A DNA stretch of 64,000 bases from Oscheius dolichura (GCA_932521035.1 OW051494.1:8976001-9040000), one strand, 5' to 3'; positions 43,363 through 54,137 are shown, counted from the first letter of the stretch. Made by a program: numbers and translations. The notes: generated by a model not told the origin, from the letters alone.

Positions 43363-44993
43363 AGTGGCCGCGCTTTGGGAACCAGAGCACCACATTTCCA
43401 AGTTTCTAATGAACAGTAGGAAGCCGTCCTATTCTCTTTGTTCTTTCCCCTGGTCACTCCATTCCTTCCCCCACCCAATGCTGCCCGTATCTAGCCTGAT
43501 TACAGTCTCCGTGTTCTTTTCAAGTGTTTTTATCTCTCCCAGATTCGGTCTTATCCCCATTTTTTTGTCCTCTTCGCCTCTTCTTCGATCTCTTATTTCT
43601 ATTTTTGAAGTTCTACGATGATAGGATTTGCTATGGTAATCGCGCTCGCCGCTTTTACTTCGCCCACATCTCACCTACCAAGCGGGGAACAGTGTGTGTT
43701 CTTATCCTTTACCCCGTTCCTCTCGCAACTTTGCTTTATCTCTATTCAAGTACCTTTTTTCTAACAAGACAGACATCCTCAGATCACCTGTTTTCTCATT
43801 TATCCGGCTCATTCTTCACGTAATCTTGAGGAGTTTTCACTCTTTTCCCTCCGAATTTCATTAAATTTGAAGCTCTCGACTTTTTGAACCGTTTACATAA
43901 AAATTCCCTCCTTGCTGACAATTTTTGAGCCAATTTAAAGCAATTTTGTTCTTTCCTCCCGGCGGAAGAAGTGAGAATTCAAAAATGCCATCGGTTTTCA
44001 AGTGGATGGCCTCCTCTCCTCTCTGGCTGCGTCACGTAGACTGAATCACTTGACCTTTGTTTCATCAGAGAGAAGACGACCGCCATACACAGCTCAGCTG
44101 AGGGTGTTCCCTCGCCTTTTTCATAAACTTTACGACTCCCGGCGTTACTTTTTGGACTCTTCTTCTTGCTATTTGTTTTTAATCTTCAAACTTCCGGATC
44201 CAGAGGCTGAAAATTAAATGGGAGAGCAGATTCGCTGCGTAGCGTAGCCCTGAGTTTATCGGTAAAAAATAAGAGCGCCCCTTCCATTTATCCACTTTAA
44301 TCTCTCCTTTCTATCAAAAACCTTCGTCTCTTCTATTATTCCCCTCGGGACCTGTCTCTCTCTTTCAAAAATCGCCTCATCTCTTCAAAATCTGCCAATT
44401 TCCTTTTTTAGTCGCCCCCTTCCCTCACTCTCTAGGGCCCCTGACCCGTTCTCATTCCCCTCCCGCCTCGCATGGCAGGTATCGCGCCCTGGAATCTCGC
44501 TCCCAGGGTCTTTTCCTCTCGGCTTTATTGCGCAGTGCCCTCCTCCTTCTTTTGTCGTGGTTAGCTTTCAGTTATGACGAGAAATTGTTCCCTTTTGATG
44601 GAAATGATGTTGAAAATTAAAAGATGGTTTTCCTTTCCTTGTTGCCCTCCAGACTCTGCTCTCTGAGCGCCGCCACGTACCGACACATACGCGTGGCGGT
44701 GGTTTGTTTCTCTTTCGGTCTCTCCCTCCCTCTCCCGTTTGTGTTGTTTTCCCGCAGGTCTATCCGTTCCCGGGGCTGTCTCGAAGGAACGGAACTGAAC
44801 TGATACACACACCGCAAGAGAGAGACGGCGGGATAGAGAAAGAAGCCACTTTCCGTAGAAAACGGAGGGAGCAAAAAGAGCAGGGCAGGAGGGAACACTA
44901 CGCGAAAAAACTGGGAGCCAAAGATCCTGGGAGCAAGATTCTTGCCTCACAAATAAGTGAGAGCGGACCAGAGAATCCAGGGGTCAGTATCTT

Positions 44994-45146
44994 ACCAAAA
45001 AAATAGGGTTACCGTATATTTGCCTCTTCAGGACATTTTGAGCAAACAGTGAAGAAAAATTGAGCGAAATCGAAAATCCCGATCTCAATTGGTCAACAGG
45101 TCCCACGCCGAAGATGTTGTTCGTTACGGTAACCCTATTTTTTTGG
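44994..45146. repeat. Small foldback, TACGGTAACCC arms
   Basis: ACCAAAAAAATAGGGTTACC at the left is inverted as GGTAACCCTATTTTTTTGG at the right, spacing ~110 bp. Confidence 0.75.
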
Positions 45147-45914
45147 AAAAGAACTATACCCTTTGTACCCTATGAAATTACCGTAATCCCTAAAAATTGG
45201 CTAGGAGAGGTCGTTTGGCTAAACTTTTCCGCCCGTTCCCCGAAACAATTTTCCCAAACTATCCAATCTTTGCCCAGTTTCTTGGCTTCCTCACCCTGTT
45301 TTTTTCTCCCGTCCAGAAGACCAATGCCCACTTCTCTTCTTTTTTTCCCTGCTGCTCTTGCGCAAAGTTCTAATCCCCTCGGGAAGCGGCTTCCCTGCTT
45401 TTTCTTCATTTCCCTCTCGTCTTCTTATTTTTGTGTCTCCCTTCCTTTTTAGTCAAAATAAGATTTTCAGCCATCCTCAAACACAACATTTACTCTACCG
45501 ATGACGACATAAATAACGACGAGAAGAGGATAAAACATGCGATCCGCTATGCTTCTTCAACGACTCGACTTCGAATCGAAGCGACAGGTTGGTGAGGGAT
45601 GGTTGTCACAAATATCCAAAATCCACCGGCGGCGGAATGTTACTGGAATGGGGTTACTGGGATTTTTGACTACACTCCCCCGTTTATGGGGTAACCTTCA
45701 TTATTCTGGTCAGAAAAATTTAACAACTGGAGCCGGGACCCTGAGAACCCGCTCCAGTGTCTATGCTAAACTACCGTATTCTAACGTTTTTAAAGGACAA
45801 ATCTGAAGAAAAATAGACAAAAAAACATTCATAATTAAGTCAATTTATTCAGTTACTTCATTATTTCCTTGGACTTGGACAACAACAACTTCTTTTTGTC
45901 CTAGCCTAGGACTT

Positions 45915-46142
45915 CTAGGGGGAGTCTACGTTCTCCTGGAAAGGAAGGAGGAAATCGTCTTGGACTGGGGATTTTCTTGAAACATTGCATAGAAAAAAAA
46001 CCATGGGAATATTTGACTGAAGAAAAGGTATAAGACTCTTTCTGGCACCTTTGTTTTCTAGAAGAGTGGGCATTTCGGGACCCTGCACTCTCGTTTCATC
46101 CTGCGCGCCTTTTTGAGCTTGTTGTGAACTATCGTACACCAT
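45915..46142 (-). CDS. Possible downstream ORF after peptide gene 1
   Basis: ATG at 46142 follows a good acceptor (TTTATTCTTTTAG at ~46150) that lies ~30 bp past the AATAAA of the upstream peptide gene, the spacing expected for a downstream cistron in a nematode operon. The 75-residue product starts MVYDSSQQAQKGAQDE; its first third has a diverged relative behind peptide gene 2 (…AQNDAQDETQVQG… near 47560-47540). No signal peptide or domain. Confidence 0.35.
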   Translation of the reverse strand: MVYDSSQQAQKGAQDETRVQGPEMPTLLENKGARKSLIPFLQSNIPMVFFLCNVSRKSPVQDDFLLPFQENVDSP

Positions 46143-46201
46143 TGCCTCTCTAAAAGAATAAAATTACAGATGCTATAAAATTTTTATTCAGTGTTATCAC
46201 T

Positions 46202-46581
46202 TCAGTTAGTGCAGACCCATAGATCGTCTTCTTTCACGCATTTGCGGAACAGGCCGTAGTTCCTCTGGTCAGCTTGCTGGGGAGCAGTACGTATTGCACG
46301 GGGTCCCACTGGAAATACAGATTATGCTTTGAGAGTAAAGAAACCTACAATCGATTGGATGAAGCCAGTAGCAATCCTCGTCGCATCCAAATTCCATCGT
46401 ATATCGGCACTCGGCTAAGCAGTCGAACAGCTCCTTGGCTAAAAGTCAAGGATAAGAAATTGGGAAATTAATGAAAGAACTTACTGATCAGATGGCCATA
46501 CGGCGATCGCGGTGACGGTTTAGTCCGACCGAGGGCATTGACCACACCGAGGAGGACCACAATTACGAGCAGGAGTTTCAT
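46202..46581 (-). CDS. Small secreted cysteine-rich peptide 1
   Basis: Exons 46581-46485, 46438-46349 and 46308-46202; both introns phase 1, 40-46 bp. 97 residues: signal peptide MKLLLVIVVLLGVVNA, a short Pro/Lys-rich linker, then DCLAECRYTMEFGCDEDC, i.e. two CX3C motifs seven residues apart, an Arg/Gln-rich tail and two more Cys (RKCVKED…VCTN). CX3C pairs with this spacing suit a disulphide-stapled helical hairpin; that fold is inferred. Neighbouring paralogues share exon structure and promoter. Function unknown: a secreted effector, antimicrobial or structural peptide are all possible. AATAAA 15-20 nt after the stop. Confidence 0.82.
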
Positions 46582-46727
46582 GTTCAAAGGCTGCTTAATC
46601 CTGAAAGGAACGCTGTCTTCAAAGCGCTTAAATTGCCTAGCAGGAAAATATTTTAAAAGCGGAGAAAAGAGAAGAAAGTCAAAGTTCTGTAGAAGCGCGA
46701 ACTGATTCCAACTAGCCTTTTGTATCT

Positions 46728-46770
46728 TTTATAGTCCACCATCTCATTATGAACAGATTGTATTCAGCTC
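46728..46770 (-). promoter_or_regulatory. TATA box plus shared upstream motif of peptide gene 1
   Basis: On the minus strand GAATACAATCTGTTCATAATGA lies directly upstream of ACTATAAAAG, about 150 bp before the ATG. The same motif-TATA pair precedes peptide genes 2 and 3, and a close variant precedes copy 5. Confidence 0.65.
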
Positions 46771-47696
46771 TCTTTATACAGGGAAATTTTATAGCTATAT
46801 TTTGTTAGAAGCCTCATTATCAAGCCTAGCTATTCCTTCATATTTCTCGAGAAAAGCGTTGTCGAGGGAAATAGGACTGTTGTAGAACAAGGACGGCCAA
46901 CGGGGGACCGAGACCCGTCGGCAGTTCCTAGGGCTAAAAAGGCGCCTTTCTCTATACCATAAGCTATCTGCTAGAAAAACTTGTTTTATTTGTTATAGTC
47001 TATTTCAAATGGAAATGTGTTTCGCGCGCCAGGACCCCCTTCAAATTTTTCAAAAGCAATTTCATCAAAATTTTTCGATATTCGGATTTGATATAGACTT
47101 CGATTGTTTTTGTATTTTTTGGGTAGATAATAACTCAAGTAGGCAAATGCAATGATAAAAACAATGAAAACATGTGTGAAATTCGCATAAAAATGCATGC
47201 AAAACTGTTAGGTTGGACCATCTAGACGGGAAAATGCCCGATCTGCCACTTATTTAACCTTGAAAAAAGGAGACACTTCAAAAACCTTGAAAAAAGGAGA
47301 CACTTCAATTTGAAAGAGACTATAGCTCCCTTTCTGCTTAAAAATAGCATCTTCCTGGGCAGAAAGCGGAGAGATATCGAGAGCTTGGTGTGTCGAACAG
47401 GGATTGCCGGCCAGATGGCCCCCCCCCCTTTGAGATTTTTCTTGCTTTAATTAGTGATTTTGTTCAGACAAGACGGAGGAATTTTTCTTATGGCCCAATT
47501 TTTTTCCCAAAATTTTAGTGCCCCCTGGACCTGTGTTTCATCTTGCGCGTCATTTTGAGCCACCAAGACTTTAGGCTCCCTTTGAGCTACAGTAGCCGCC
47601 ACATCAGCTCCTCTTTGACCATCTATTTAGAGGAAGAAATGGTACAAAACTCGTAGAAAAACAGCTGCATGTCACTTTTTATTCAGTATTATCAGC

Positions 47697-48095
47697 TCAG
47701 TTAGTGCAGGCCCAATGGTCGCCTTCCTTCACGCAGTTGTGGAACACGGCGTAGTGTTGCTGGTTAGCTGACGGGTTAGATCGTCCGGAACGAGGTTTTC
47801 CCACTGGAAACGCCGTTTAAATTTGTATTATTTCGGGTGTCTTCAAGGAAATGAAGAAACCTACAGTCGATTGGATGAAGCCAGTAGCAATCCTCATCGC
47901 ATCCAAATTCCATCGTATATCGGCACTCGGCTAAGCAGTCAAACAGCTCCTTGGCTAAAAGATAAAATTAAGAAATGGGGAAATATGAAAGAACCCACTG
48001 ATCAAATGACCATACGGAGATCGCGGCGGTGGTTTAGGTTTACCTGCGGCATTCACCACACCGAGGAGGACCACAATTACGAGCAGGAGTTTCAT
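47697..48095 (-). CDS. Small secreted cysteine-rich peptide 2
   Basis: Exons 48095-47999, 47954-47865 and 47803-47697, identical lengths and phases to gene 1. 97 residues with MKLLLVIVVLLGVVNA, linker KPKPPPRSPYGHL, then the same CX3C-X7-CX3C block and tail Cys (NCVKEG…ACTN). The middle exon is nearly identical at DNA level; exon 3 has diverged most, with charge changes, suggesting recent duplication followed by change in the tail. The duplicated unit spans about 1.5 kb including 5' and 3' flanks. Confidence 0.82.
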
Positions 48096-48232
48096 GTTCA
48101 AAGGCTGTTTACCCCTAGAATTTAGCCGGGTTTAAAGGACTAACAGAAGGAGAGTTTTAAGCCAAAAAAAGGAAAGAAATCGAGATATTGAAGAAGCTCC
48201 CAGTGGACTGTCTTTTCCTGCCGCTTCTGCCC

Positions 48233-48287
48233 TTTTATAGTCCGTCTTCCCTCTTTATACAGTCTAATTATGAAGGGATTGTATTCG
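48233..48287 (-). promoter_or_regulatory. TATA box plus shared upstream motif of peptide gene 2
   Basis: Minus strand GAATACAATCCCTTCATAAT, then 20-odd bases including a second TATA-like word, then CTATAAAAGG, ~140 bp before the ATG. Confidence 0.65.
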
Positions 48288-48499
48288 AAAAGGTGTTTGC
48301 GGCGGCGTCTTGCAGCCATTTTGTCAGAATCGTCACAATGCGGTCTGGAAATTCCATCCTCTCTTTTCGGGAAACGTTTCTTACTGACAAATAGAGATAC
48401 AGGACGTTTAAAGGACTGTTCTCTCCCCTTTTTCTACAGTAATCCTAGGAATTTTTGTAAAGAAATAGAAAGGGAAACAAGATTTATTCGTCGTATCGT

Positions 48500-48973
48500 T
48501 TAATTTTTCGGAGGAAGGCCAATGCCCCCTGGGATAATATCATGACAAAGATCTCCACAATGCTTTACCAACTGTGGTTCAGCCACTTTCTCACAATCAA
48601 TGACGTATTCCTGCCATTCTGGAAATTGTGATTAGCTTTGGGTCCTGAAGCGATGGATGGCATAAAACTTACTGCAGAGATACTCACACTCGGGTGCATC
48701 TTGGCCAGTCAAATGGCAGTAGTAATAGCACGATGGATCTAGAATATGTCTTAATCCGAGCAGAAACCAGACCGGGTTATGGTAGCGAAGGAAAGGCCTG
48801 ATCCTACCTGATCCTCCACCAGTCGCCGGAGTAGAAGTGGAAGGAAGTAGAGTCGTAGTAGGCCGCGCTTGAGAGGAATCGAGGGGGTAATAAGTCCAAT
48901 TTCTGTTAGCAACAGGCTCATAGATGGCACTAGCCACTCCAATAAGGGCTACCATTACGAGCAGATAATCCAT
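48500..48973 (-). CDS. Small secreted cysteine-rich protein 3
   Basis: Exons 48973-48808, 48738-48673 and 48618-48500; both introns phase 1, as in genes 1, 2 and 4. 116 residues: signal peptide MDYLLVMVALIGVASA, Ser/Thr/Pro-rich linker (likely O-glycosylated mucin-like), CYYYCHLTGQDAPECEYLC (CX3C-X9-CX3C), then DCEK…HCGDLC. It is longer and diverged but has the same gene architecture and motif order, so I place it in the family. AATAAA follows the stop closely. Confidence 0.78.
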
Positions 48974-49105
48974 GCTTCAAATTTTTTAACCCTGAAAAAA
49001 ACAAGATTTGAATGGCTATTTGAGAAGGATTTGAAGGGAAAGGCGATGAGATTTTGAGGTGAATGGAGAGAAAAGACAAGGCACTGGACTGATTTTAGCA
49101 TCCTG

Positions 49106-49164
49106 CCCCTTTTATACGGGTTCTTTCCTTTGTTTCCGCCCTCATTATGAAGAAATTGTATTCA
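49106..49164 (-). promoter_or_regulatory. TATA box plus shared upstream motif of gene 3
   Basis: Minus strand TGAATACAATTTCTTCATAA followed by TGAG, then GTATAAAAGGGG; ATG ~135 bp downstream. Best match to the shared consensus. Confidence 0.68.
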
Positions 49165-49835
49165 AGACCCATTTTACAACGAAATCTTGCAGCCTCTCGT
49201 AAGAATTCCTATTATGAAGCCTGAATATTATGCTTGTTTCTAGGAAAAACTGCGAGAAATGGGGGAATGGACTGACGAAGTCTGTCTGATGGGTGCGCCC
49301 GTAAAGAGCGGCTCTAACCATGCTCACGGACTTGAAAAATAGATCTTCTGTGGCTTTACAGTAATCAACCCGTTCCTTTGCTCCTCGTGTTTGAGCTTTT
49401 GATGACTACCCCCTAAAAATCGTCCACAAGTGTCCGTAGGAAAGATCTTGGTTGTCTGCTTGATTCCAAAACATACCACCACTTTTGTACTACAGTAACC
49501 TTTCTGCTTCTTTCAGTGTATAATATTAAATTACAAAAGAAATAATGAACATGAACAATGATGCAGAAAACATGCCAGTCTGCTTGATTCTAACTTGCAT
49601 GTACCTTATTTGTATAGTAGCTTGCCCTTGCCTCTGTTCAAGAGAAGATTTCACTGTATTTAGAAATAGAAAAAAATTGAACATTTAGATTCAGAAGGAT
49701 ACTTTTATTCAGTGTATCGCATTATCTAGGGCAATATATATATATCTAGGGCATCTGACTTCACGTTTTCCTGGAATAAAACAATAAGTTAAAAAAACGG
49801 TCTTATATAGTCCATGTCCAGCGGATATTCCGTAC

Positions 49836-50180
49836 TTAAAGGTCGGAGTGTGCCATCGTTACAGAACGCACACGGTCCAACTCGTTTTTGCTACCGTAAT
49901 CTTTGGTTGAATAGAGTAAAAAAAACGAGAATATCCGAAATATCCATTGGAAACCGACTGCAAGAAGTATAAACGTACCGTAACCGCCACCATGCCCCCC
50001 ACATAGATCCCTGCATCTATGCCGGTCACCGTAGCCTCCCAAACATTTAAGATAGCATTCAACTATAAGTAAAATATAGCGGTTACAATCATATTTAGAC
50101 AATAAAATTGTAAAATGTGACCCACCACTTATGGCACTAATTGCACCAAGAAGAACCAAGAATAAGAGCAGAAGCTTCAT
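49836..50180 (-). CDS. Small secreted Cys/Gly-rich peptide 4
   Basis: Exons 50180-50126, 50062-49979 and 49900-49836, both introns phase 1. 67 residues: MKLLLLFLVLLGAISA signal peptide, ECYLKCLGGYGDRHRCRDLC (CX3C-X9-CX3C), a short Gly-rich segment, then a hydrophilic tail without further Cys. An ATG six bases upstream (50186) would add Met-Asn; I prefer the one aligned with genes 1 and 2, which also sit in an AACATGAAR context. The shared EATACAAT-type promoter motif is not found here, although TATAAAAGAG lies ~125 bp upstream. Confidence 0.75.
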   Translation of the reverse strand: MKLLLLFLVLLGAISAISGGSHFTILLSKYDCNRYILLIVECYLKCLGGYGDRHRCRDLCGGHGGGYGTFILLAVGFQWIFRIFSFFLLYSTKDYGSKNELDRVRSVTMAHSDL

Positions 50181-50624
50181 GTTCAAAGACTGTCTAGTCC
50201 TGAAAGGGAGATAAATTTTAAAGGGAGAGCCAAGTTGCGAAAAACTGGAAGAAGGCCACTAGGCAGCTTCTCCGCAGCAGAAAATGAAGTGGATACAATA
50301 GCTCTTTTATAAATTTTCCCGCGGTGGGAAAGTGAAACCTCAAGAAAGCAGACAACCAGTCTAGAGGCAGCTAGAAGAAGGCAGATCTGCTCTTTGGGGA
50401 GAAGGTATATTTCATCTAACAAGGGACAAGGAATAAAAAATAAAGAATAAATTGTAAAGGAATCCCAGGGGTTATACTCCATTCGCTCCTTATAAACCCC
50501 CATTTTACCCCTTTTCCCCACTTCCTAGGCCGGTTACTGTAGAAGAGGAAAATGGGGAAATTGATCTTTTTTTTGTCTTCTAGAACTATTTAAATTTGGG
50601 GGCGTGTGGCGAAAATTCTCGGAA

Positions 50625-50747
50625 CGGCCTAAGCCCCCGCACCCGTAAAGTCTCGGCAGCAGAACCGTCTTTATTCAAAACAGCTACAAAACTGTGTCTT
50701 GCCGAGACTTTACGGTTGCAGCGGAGCGAACTATCGAAGGCCGAGCC
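50625..50747. repeat. GTCTCGGCA foldback MITE, copy 7, in peptide locus 5
   Basis: Arms GCACCCGTAAAGTCTCGGCAG and CTTGCCGAGACTTTACGGTTGC; the centre is shortened. Located ~45 bp after the donor of the orphan exon at 50793. Confidence 0.88.
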
Positions 50748-50792
50748 AAAATTCTCTTCTATCGTAAACCAGAAAGGAAAACATACCAATAC

Positions 50793-50850
50793 CACTGTCG
50801 GCGGCATTTGCCGCTCCAAAAAGGAGGATGAATACAATCAGAAGGTTCAT
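50793..50850 (-). pseudogene. Orphan first exon of a fifth peptide gene
   Basis: MNLLIVFILLFGAANAADS with a GTATTG donor in phase 1, in the same AACATG context and with the same upstream motif as genes 1-3. No second exon with CX3C motifs is found downstream; a MITE occupies that place. Either the gene was broken by the insertion or its remaining exons have no cysteines. Confidence 0.6.
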
Positions 50851-51024
50851 GTTAAAGAGCTGTTTAACCCTGAAACAGGGCAAATTTAAACGTCTAGCCA
50901 AGTTTTTCAGAGGAAAAATGGGAAGGATATTTGAGGAAATGGAAGGTAGGAAATGTCGAAGAGCGGGAAGAAACTGTTTCTAGTCGCATTTCGGGCCCTT
51001 TTATGCTCTTTCTTCCTCTATTTT

Positions 51025-51155
51025 CGGCCTCATTATGAAGAAATCATATTCAGCTCGATTTATACAGAAAATCTTGGGATAATTTGACTAGAAACATCAT
51101 TATAAGGACTCTTTATTCCGCTCTCTCCATTATTATGAAGAAAACGTATTCAGTT
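51025..51155 (-). promoter_or_regulatory. Duplicated shared motif upstream of peptide locus 5
   Basis: Two copies of the motif (TCATAATGAG-side at 51029-51052 and 51129-51153: CATTATGAAGAAATCATATTC and TATTATGAAGAAAACGTATTC on the plus strand). The TATA position has CATAAAAGGG at 50997-51006. Confidence 0.55.
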
Positions 51156-51199
51156 CGATTGTTACAAGAAACGTTTACAGTTTTTTCGTTAGAATTCTG

Positions 51200-53590
51200 A
51201 CCATGAAGGCTATTCAAAGAAGAAAGGGGACCAGAAAGCTGTGAGGGTCTTCTTTGCCTTAAAAATGGCGAATAGAACAAGGATAAAGCACTTTTATACG
51301 GGTTTACAGAGGAAGAGCCACAGTTTCCAGAAAAGCCAGAACTTTCCTATTCCCACCACTTTTCCCAAAAAAAAGGAGTCAAATAGCCCGGGGAAATTGA
51401 TAATTGGCGCCTTTCTCTGTCTCATGTCCTTCAAATTCCTGCTTCCCTTCTCAATTTTCTCTCGTGTTTTCCAGGAAATTTAACCCACTTTTTATCGTGA
51501 TTTGAACAGGCTGGTCAAGGGGAGGAGAAGACATTTTTGACTGACTTGCACCTGTTCCGCCCTCTTCTCCGTCTGTTCGATATCTTATGTTTTACAGCTT
51601 ATACGTAACACAATGGAGTGTGACAGGGGTGGGGGTCATAAAAATATGGGAAGTACTGCGAGTGAAGAAGATGGTGGTTGTGGCCAACGGACTGGACTAA
51701 TATTGCTTATCCAGCTATTTTCCCTGGCCGAGCCATGCCTCCATCGAATTTGACAAAAAAAAACAAAATTCCTGGGTTTAGACTTTCGCAAACGTGTCAG
51801 AATCCCAACTGATCCTATTATTTGGGTCCTGGAGCGATAAGAGCCTTTCATTTCTTCATTTAGTCGGTGAAATCACTTTAGGACCCGGACGACGATTATT
51901 TTGAAACTCTATATCACAAAATTAACGTATCGACCGAAATTAACTTGCTCCCCCCCCCCCCCCCCCCCCCCCCCCCAGGGTTTGACGGTGCCGAGACGAC
52001 CAGAACAGTTTGTTTCCTTATTTCATCAATGCCCTTTCCCTCCAGTATCCAAAATACTAGAATTAAAAACCGTGGTACTTCTTTAATTTCGAAATTCCAT
52101 GGTTTTTTCGAACTGGCCCTCCTTTTCTGGTATCTAGTGGTCCCAAAACGATAGTAGTGGCTCATTTTCGCATTTAGCGCTAGTATTCGTCACGGGACTC
52201 GGAGTACTGCAGTTACAAAAGTCTAGAATCCCGAAATTGTTTAAAATTTAATTTAAAAAAACCAGCTGTCCCCGCCAAAAACAGTCCCTACTTCCCGCGG
52301 CGGCCCCCTGTAAATTGACACCTCTCTCCCTGTAAATATAAACAGATGAAAATTCCTCTCTCCCACTCCATTCTCACAGCCATGTAAAATAGTAGTCCAC
52401 TCTTTTTTGTTGCGGTGTTGTTTCTCCCGGGGGCCACAAACTTCTTTTCCCAACCACCGACCACGAGTGAATGCATTCCAGATGTCAATTGAAAAAGGAG
52501 GGAGGAGGGCGAGAGACCTGAGAGGGCTTGATCCCCAACAAACCACATTGCCCCCTTTTTTAATCCACTCTTGAGGCGAATTTTGGCTAATTTTCCCCTT
52601 TTTTGGGGAGAAGGAGGCGAAGGAGGAAAAGGAACAGAACAGGCAGCGGCCCTTTTCTTCTTATCCTCACCGCCATCCTCGAACACAGCAGCTTGAACAG
52701 GTTTCTGTAACCTGGCAAGAAAGTGGCTGCTTTTACCTTTACGGAAGGATGGTGTTCCTCTCCTTGTTCTAATCTCCTGCAAGAACAATTTTGCCCATTT
52801 TTTAGCGTTTAGGCCTTTAACCTTCTCAAATTTTCTCTTTTACTCGCTTCCTTGACCCATTTCCTTGGAAAAAAATGGGTATCTTCCCTTGCTGAACGCA
52901 TAAAAACGACTTGTGGACTTGGAATTACCGTAGCAATGTGGCGAAAACAAAAAAAATGGACTTATTCCTGCCTTTCGAAGGGTTTATTTCTAATTTCGTA
53001 TGATATAGATCCTTTAAAACGTAAACAATATAATTTTGACCGTTTAAAATGGTTTAGCAGGTTATTTTACCGTAAAATGTAGGGAAAACGAGCAAGGTGG
53101 TGTAAAAATACTGTAGAACCATTGTTTTCTTGAAAAATCCGTTGTAAACTGATGTTAGACCTTTAATTCTCGTTTATACGTTAATATTCAGGCGGGAAGC
53201 AATTAATTTCGAAAGTAAGCCTTCTTTCCTCCGTTTATGACCGCTCCTAATTAGTCGATGACCAACGATTCCCCGGGTCGGCTCCTTTTCAAAAGTACTA
53301 GACATCCAGACCGCTAAGGCTCATAAAAGCGGTCGGCTGACTGTCCCCCTCCCTGCCCTATCCCTGGCTGATTTGAATATGATGGTCACTTTTTACAGAA
53401 CGACGTCTCTCGAAGTTTACACTCGCTAGCCGCCGTTGGACGACTCGAACAGTCGGGACTACAAGCCGAAAGACGAACTACAAATTTTGTACCCCGCCAT
53501 TCGGCAAGGAGACAGACTGCCGAGGTTGATTTCAGCTATCTTCGTCCTAAACAGATTGTAGTTGAAGGTAGGGGTTATTGTAGAAAAAAA
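51200..53590. other. Gene-free stretch with long C tract
   Basis: No exon supported. A 166-residue open stretch on the minus strand (52788-52288) is basic and low in structure, and I reject it. The C(27) tract at 51950-51976 lies here. Confidence 0.45.
51950..51976 (+). repeat. C27 homopolymer
   Basis: 27 consecutive C on the plus strand (G27 on the minus). Three shorter runs occur at 27266-27281 (16), 37976-37990 (15) and 47419-47428 (10). Long G tracts can form quadruplexes and, in C. elegans, need the DOG-1/FANCJ helicase for stability. Confidence 0.9.
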
Positions 53591-53592
53591 TA

Positions 53593-53814
53593 ATGGCAAC
53601 AAATTTAGATGACCGGCCAGTTTTGAGACGAAAACGGTTCACACGACGACAAAGGAAATCTGCTACTATTTGTCCAGAAACGGGACTGATACTAGCTGCT
53701 GGGAGTCGAGCATCTTCTAGTGACGAAGACGATCTTCCGAAAAAGGTCAGAACTTCTTTCCGAGAACATTTCCAAGAGCAGAACAGCCGAACAGCCAAAG
53801 CTTTGGCAGAATAA
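53593..53814 (+). CDS. Small basic/acidic protein or first exon of the 57.6-kb gene
   Basis: 73 residues from MATNLDDRPVLRRKRFTRR to a TAA at 53812. The composition is basic first, then SSSDEDD. A GTAGGG donor just upstream (53568) suggests a 5' leader exon before it. An internal AAG|GTCAGA at ~53742 would splice in phase 0 to the acceptor at 57624, making it the first coding exon of the large gene; otherwise it is a short protein by itself. I cannot choose between them. No family recognised. Confidence 0.45.
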   Translation: MATNLDDRPVLRRKRFTRRQRKSATICPETGLILAAGSRASSSDEDDLPKKVRTSFREHFQEQNSRTAKALAE

Positions 53815-54010
53815 TTTGCTCTTTTCTAAACTTTGAGCTTTTGACTGTCATAACTTTAATCCGTGCTTTATACTCTGCTAAACTGGGGGGCATTTCTACT
53901 TCAACGGGGGTTGGATGTGGTCGGGTGGGATCCAGTGTAACAAAAAATCAAATTCTCCCATTATTTCGCTCGAATTCTACCCTCCGACCCGAAATCTAGA
54001 CTCCATACCT

Positions 54011-54137
54011 GGTAGTCCGATCCCCTGCACCCGTAAAGTCTCGGCAGGAGGATCCTCTTTACTCAAAACTGTTACAAAACTGGCGCCCTTGTGTTTATGT
54101 CTTGCCGAGACTTTCCGGGTGCAGGGGATCGGACAAC
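54011..54137. repeat. GTCTCGGCA foldback MITE, copy 8
   Basis: TAGTCCGATCCCCTGCACCC … GGGTGCAGGGGATCGGAC arms, reversed centre. Confidence 0.9.

Larger units (their letters stand above)
33300..45900. other. Long gene-poor region
   Basis: Only a tRNA-Gly, five MITE copies and a small foldback are supported. The plus strand is strikingly pyrimidine-rich (blocks such as CCTCTTCCTCC, TTTCTTCTTC). No phase-consistent exon set was found on either strand. It could be intergenic or a very large intron of the plus-strand gene whose exons appear from 53.6 kb. Confidence 0.45.

Noticed and set aside
44561-44950. 129-residue minus-strand frame
   Set aside because: Arg/Glu-rich low-complexity half and Ser-rich half; no splice context or domain.
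52288-52788. 166-residue minus-strand frame, the longest in the gene-poor part
   Set aside because: Basic low-complexity sequence; antisense to nothing, but no homology-like motifs and no promoter or poly(A) signal nearby.
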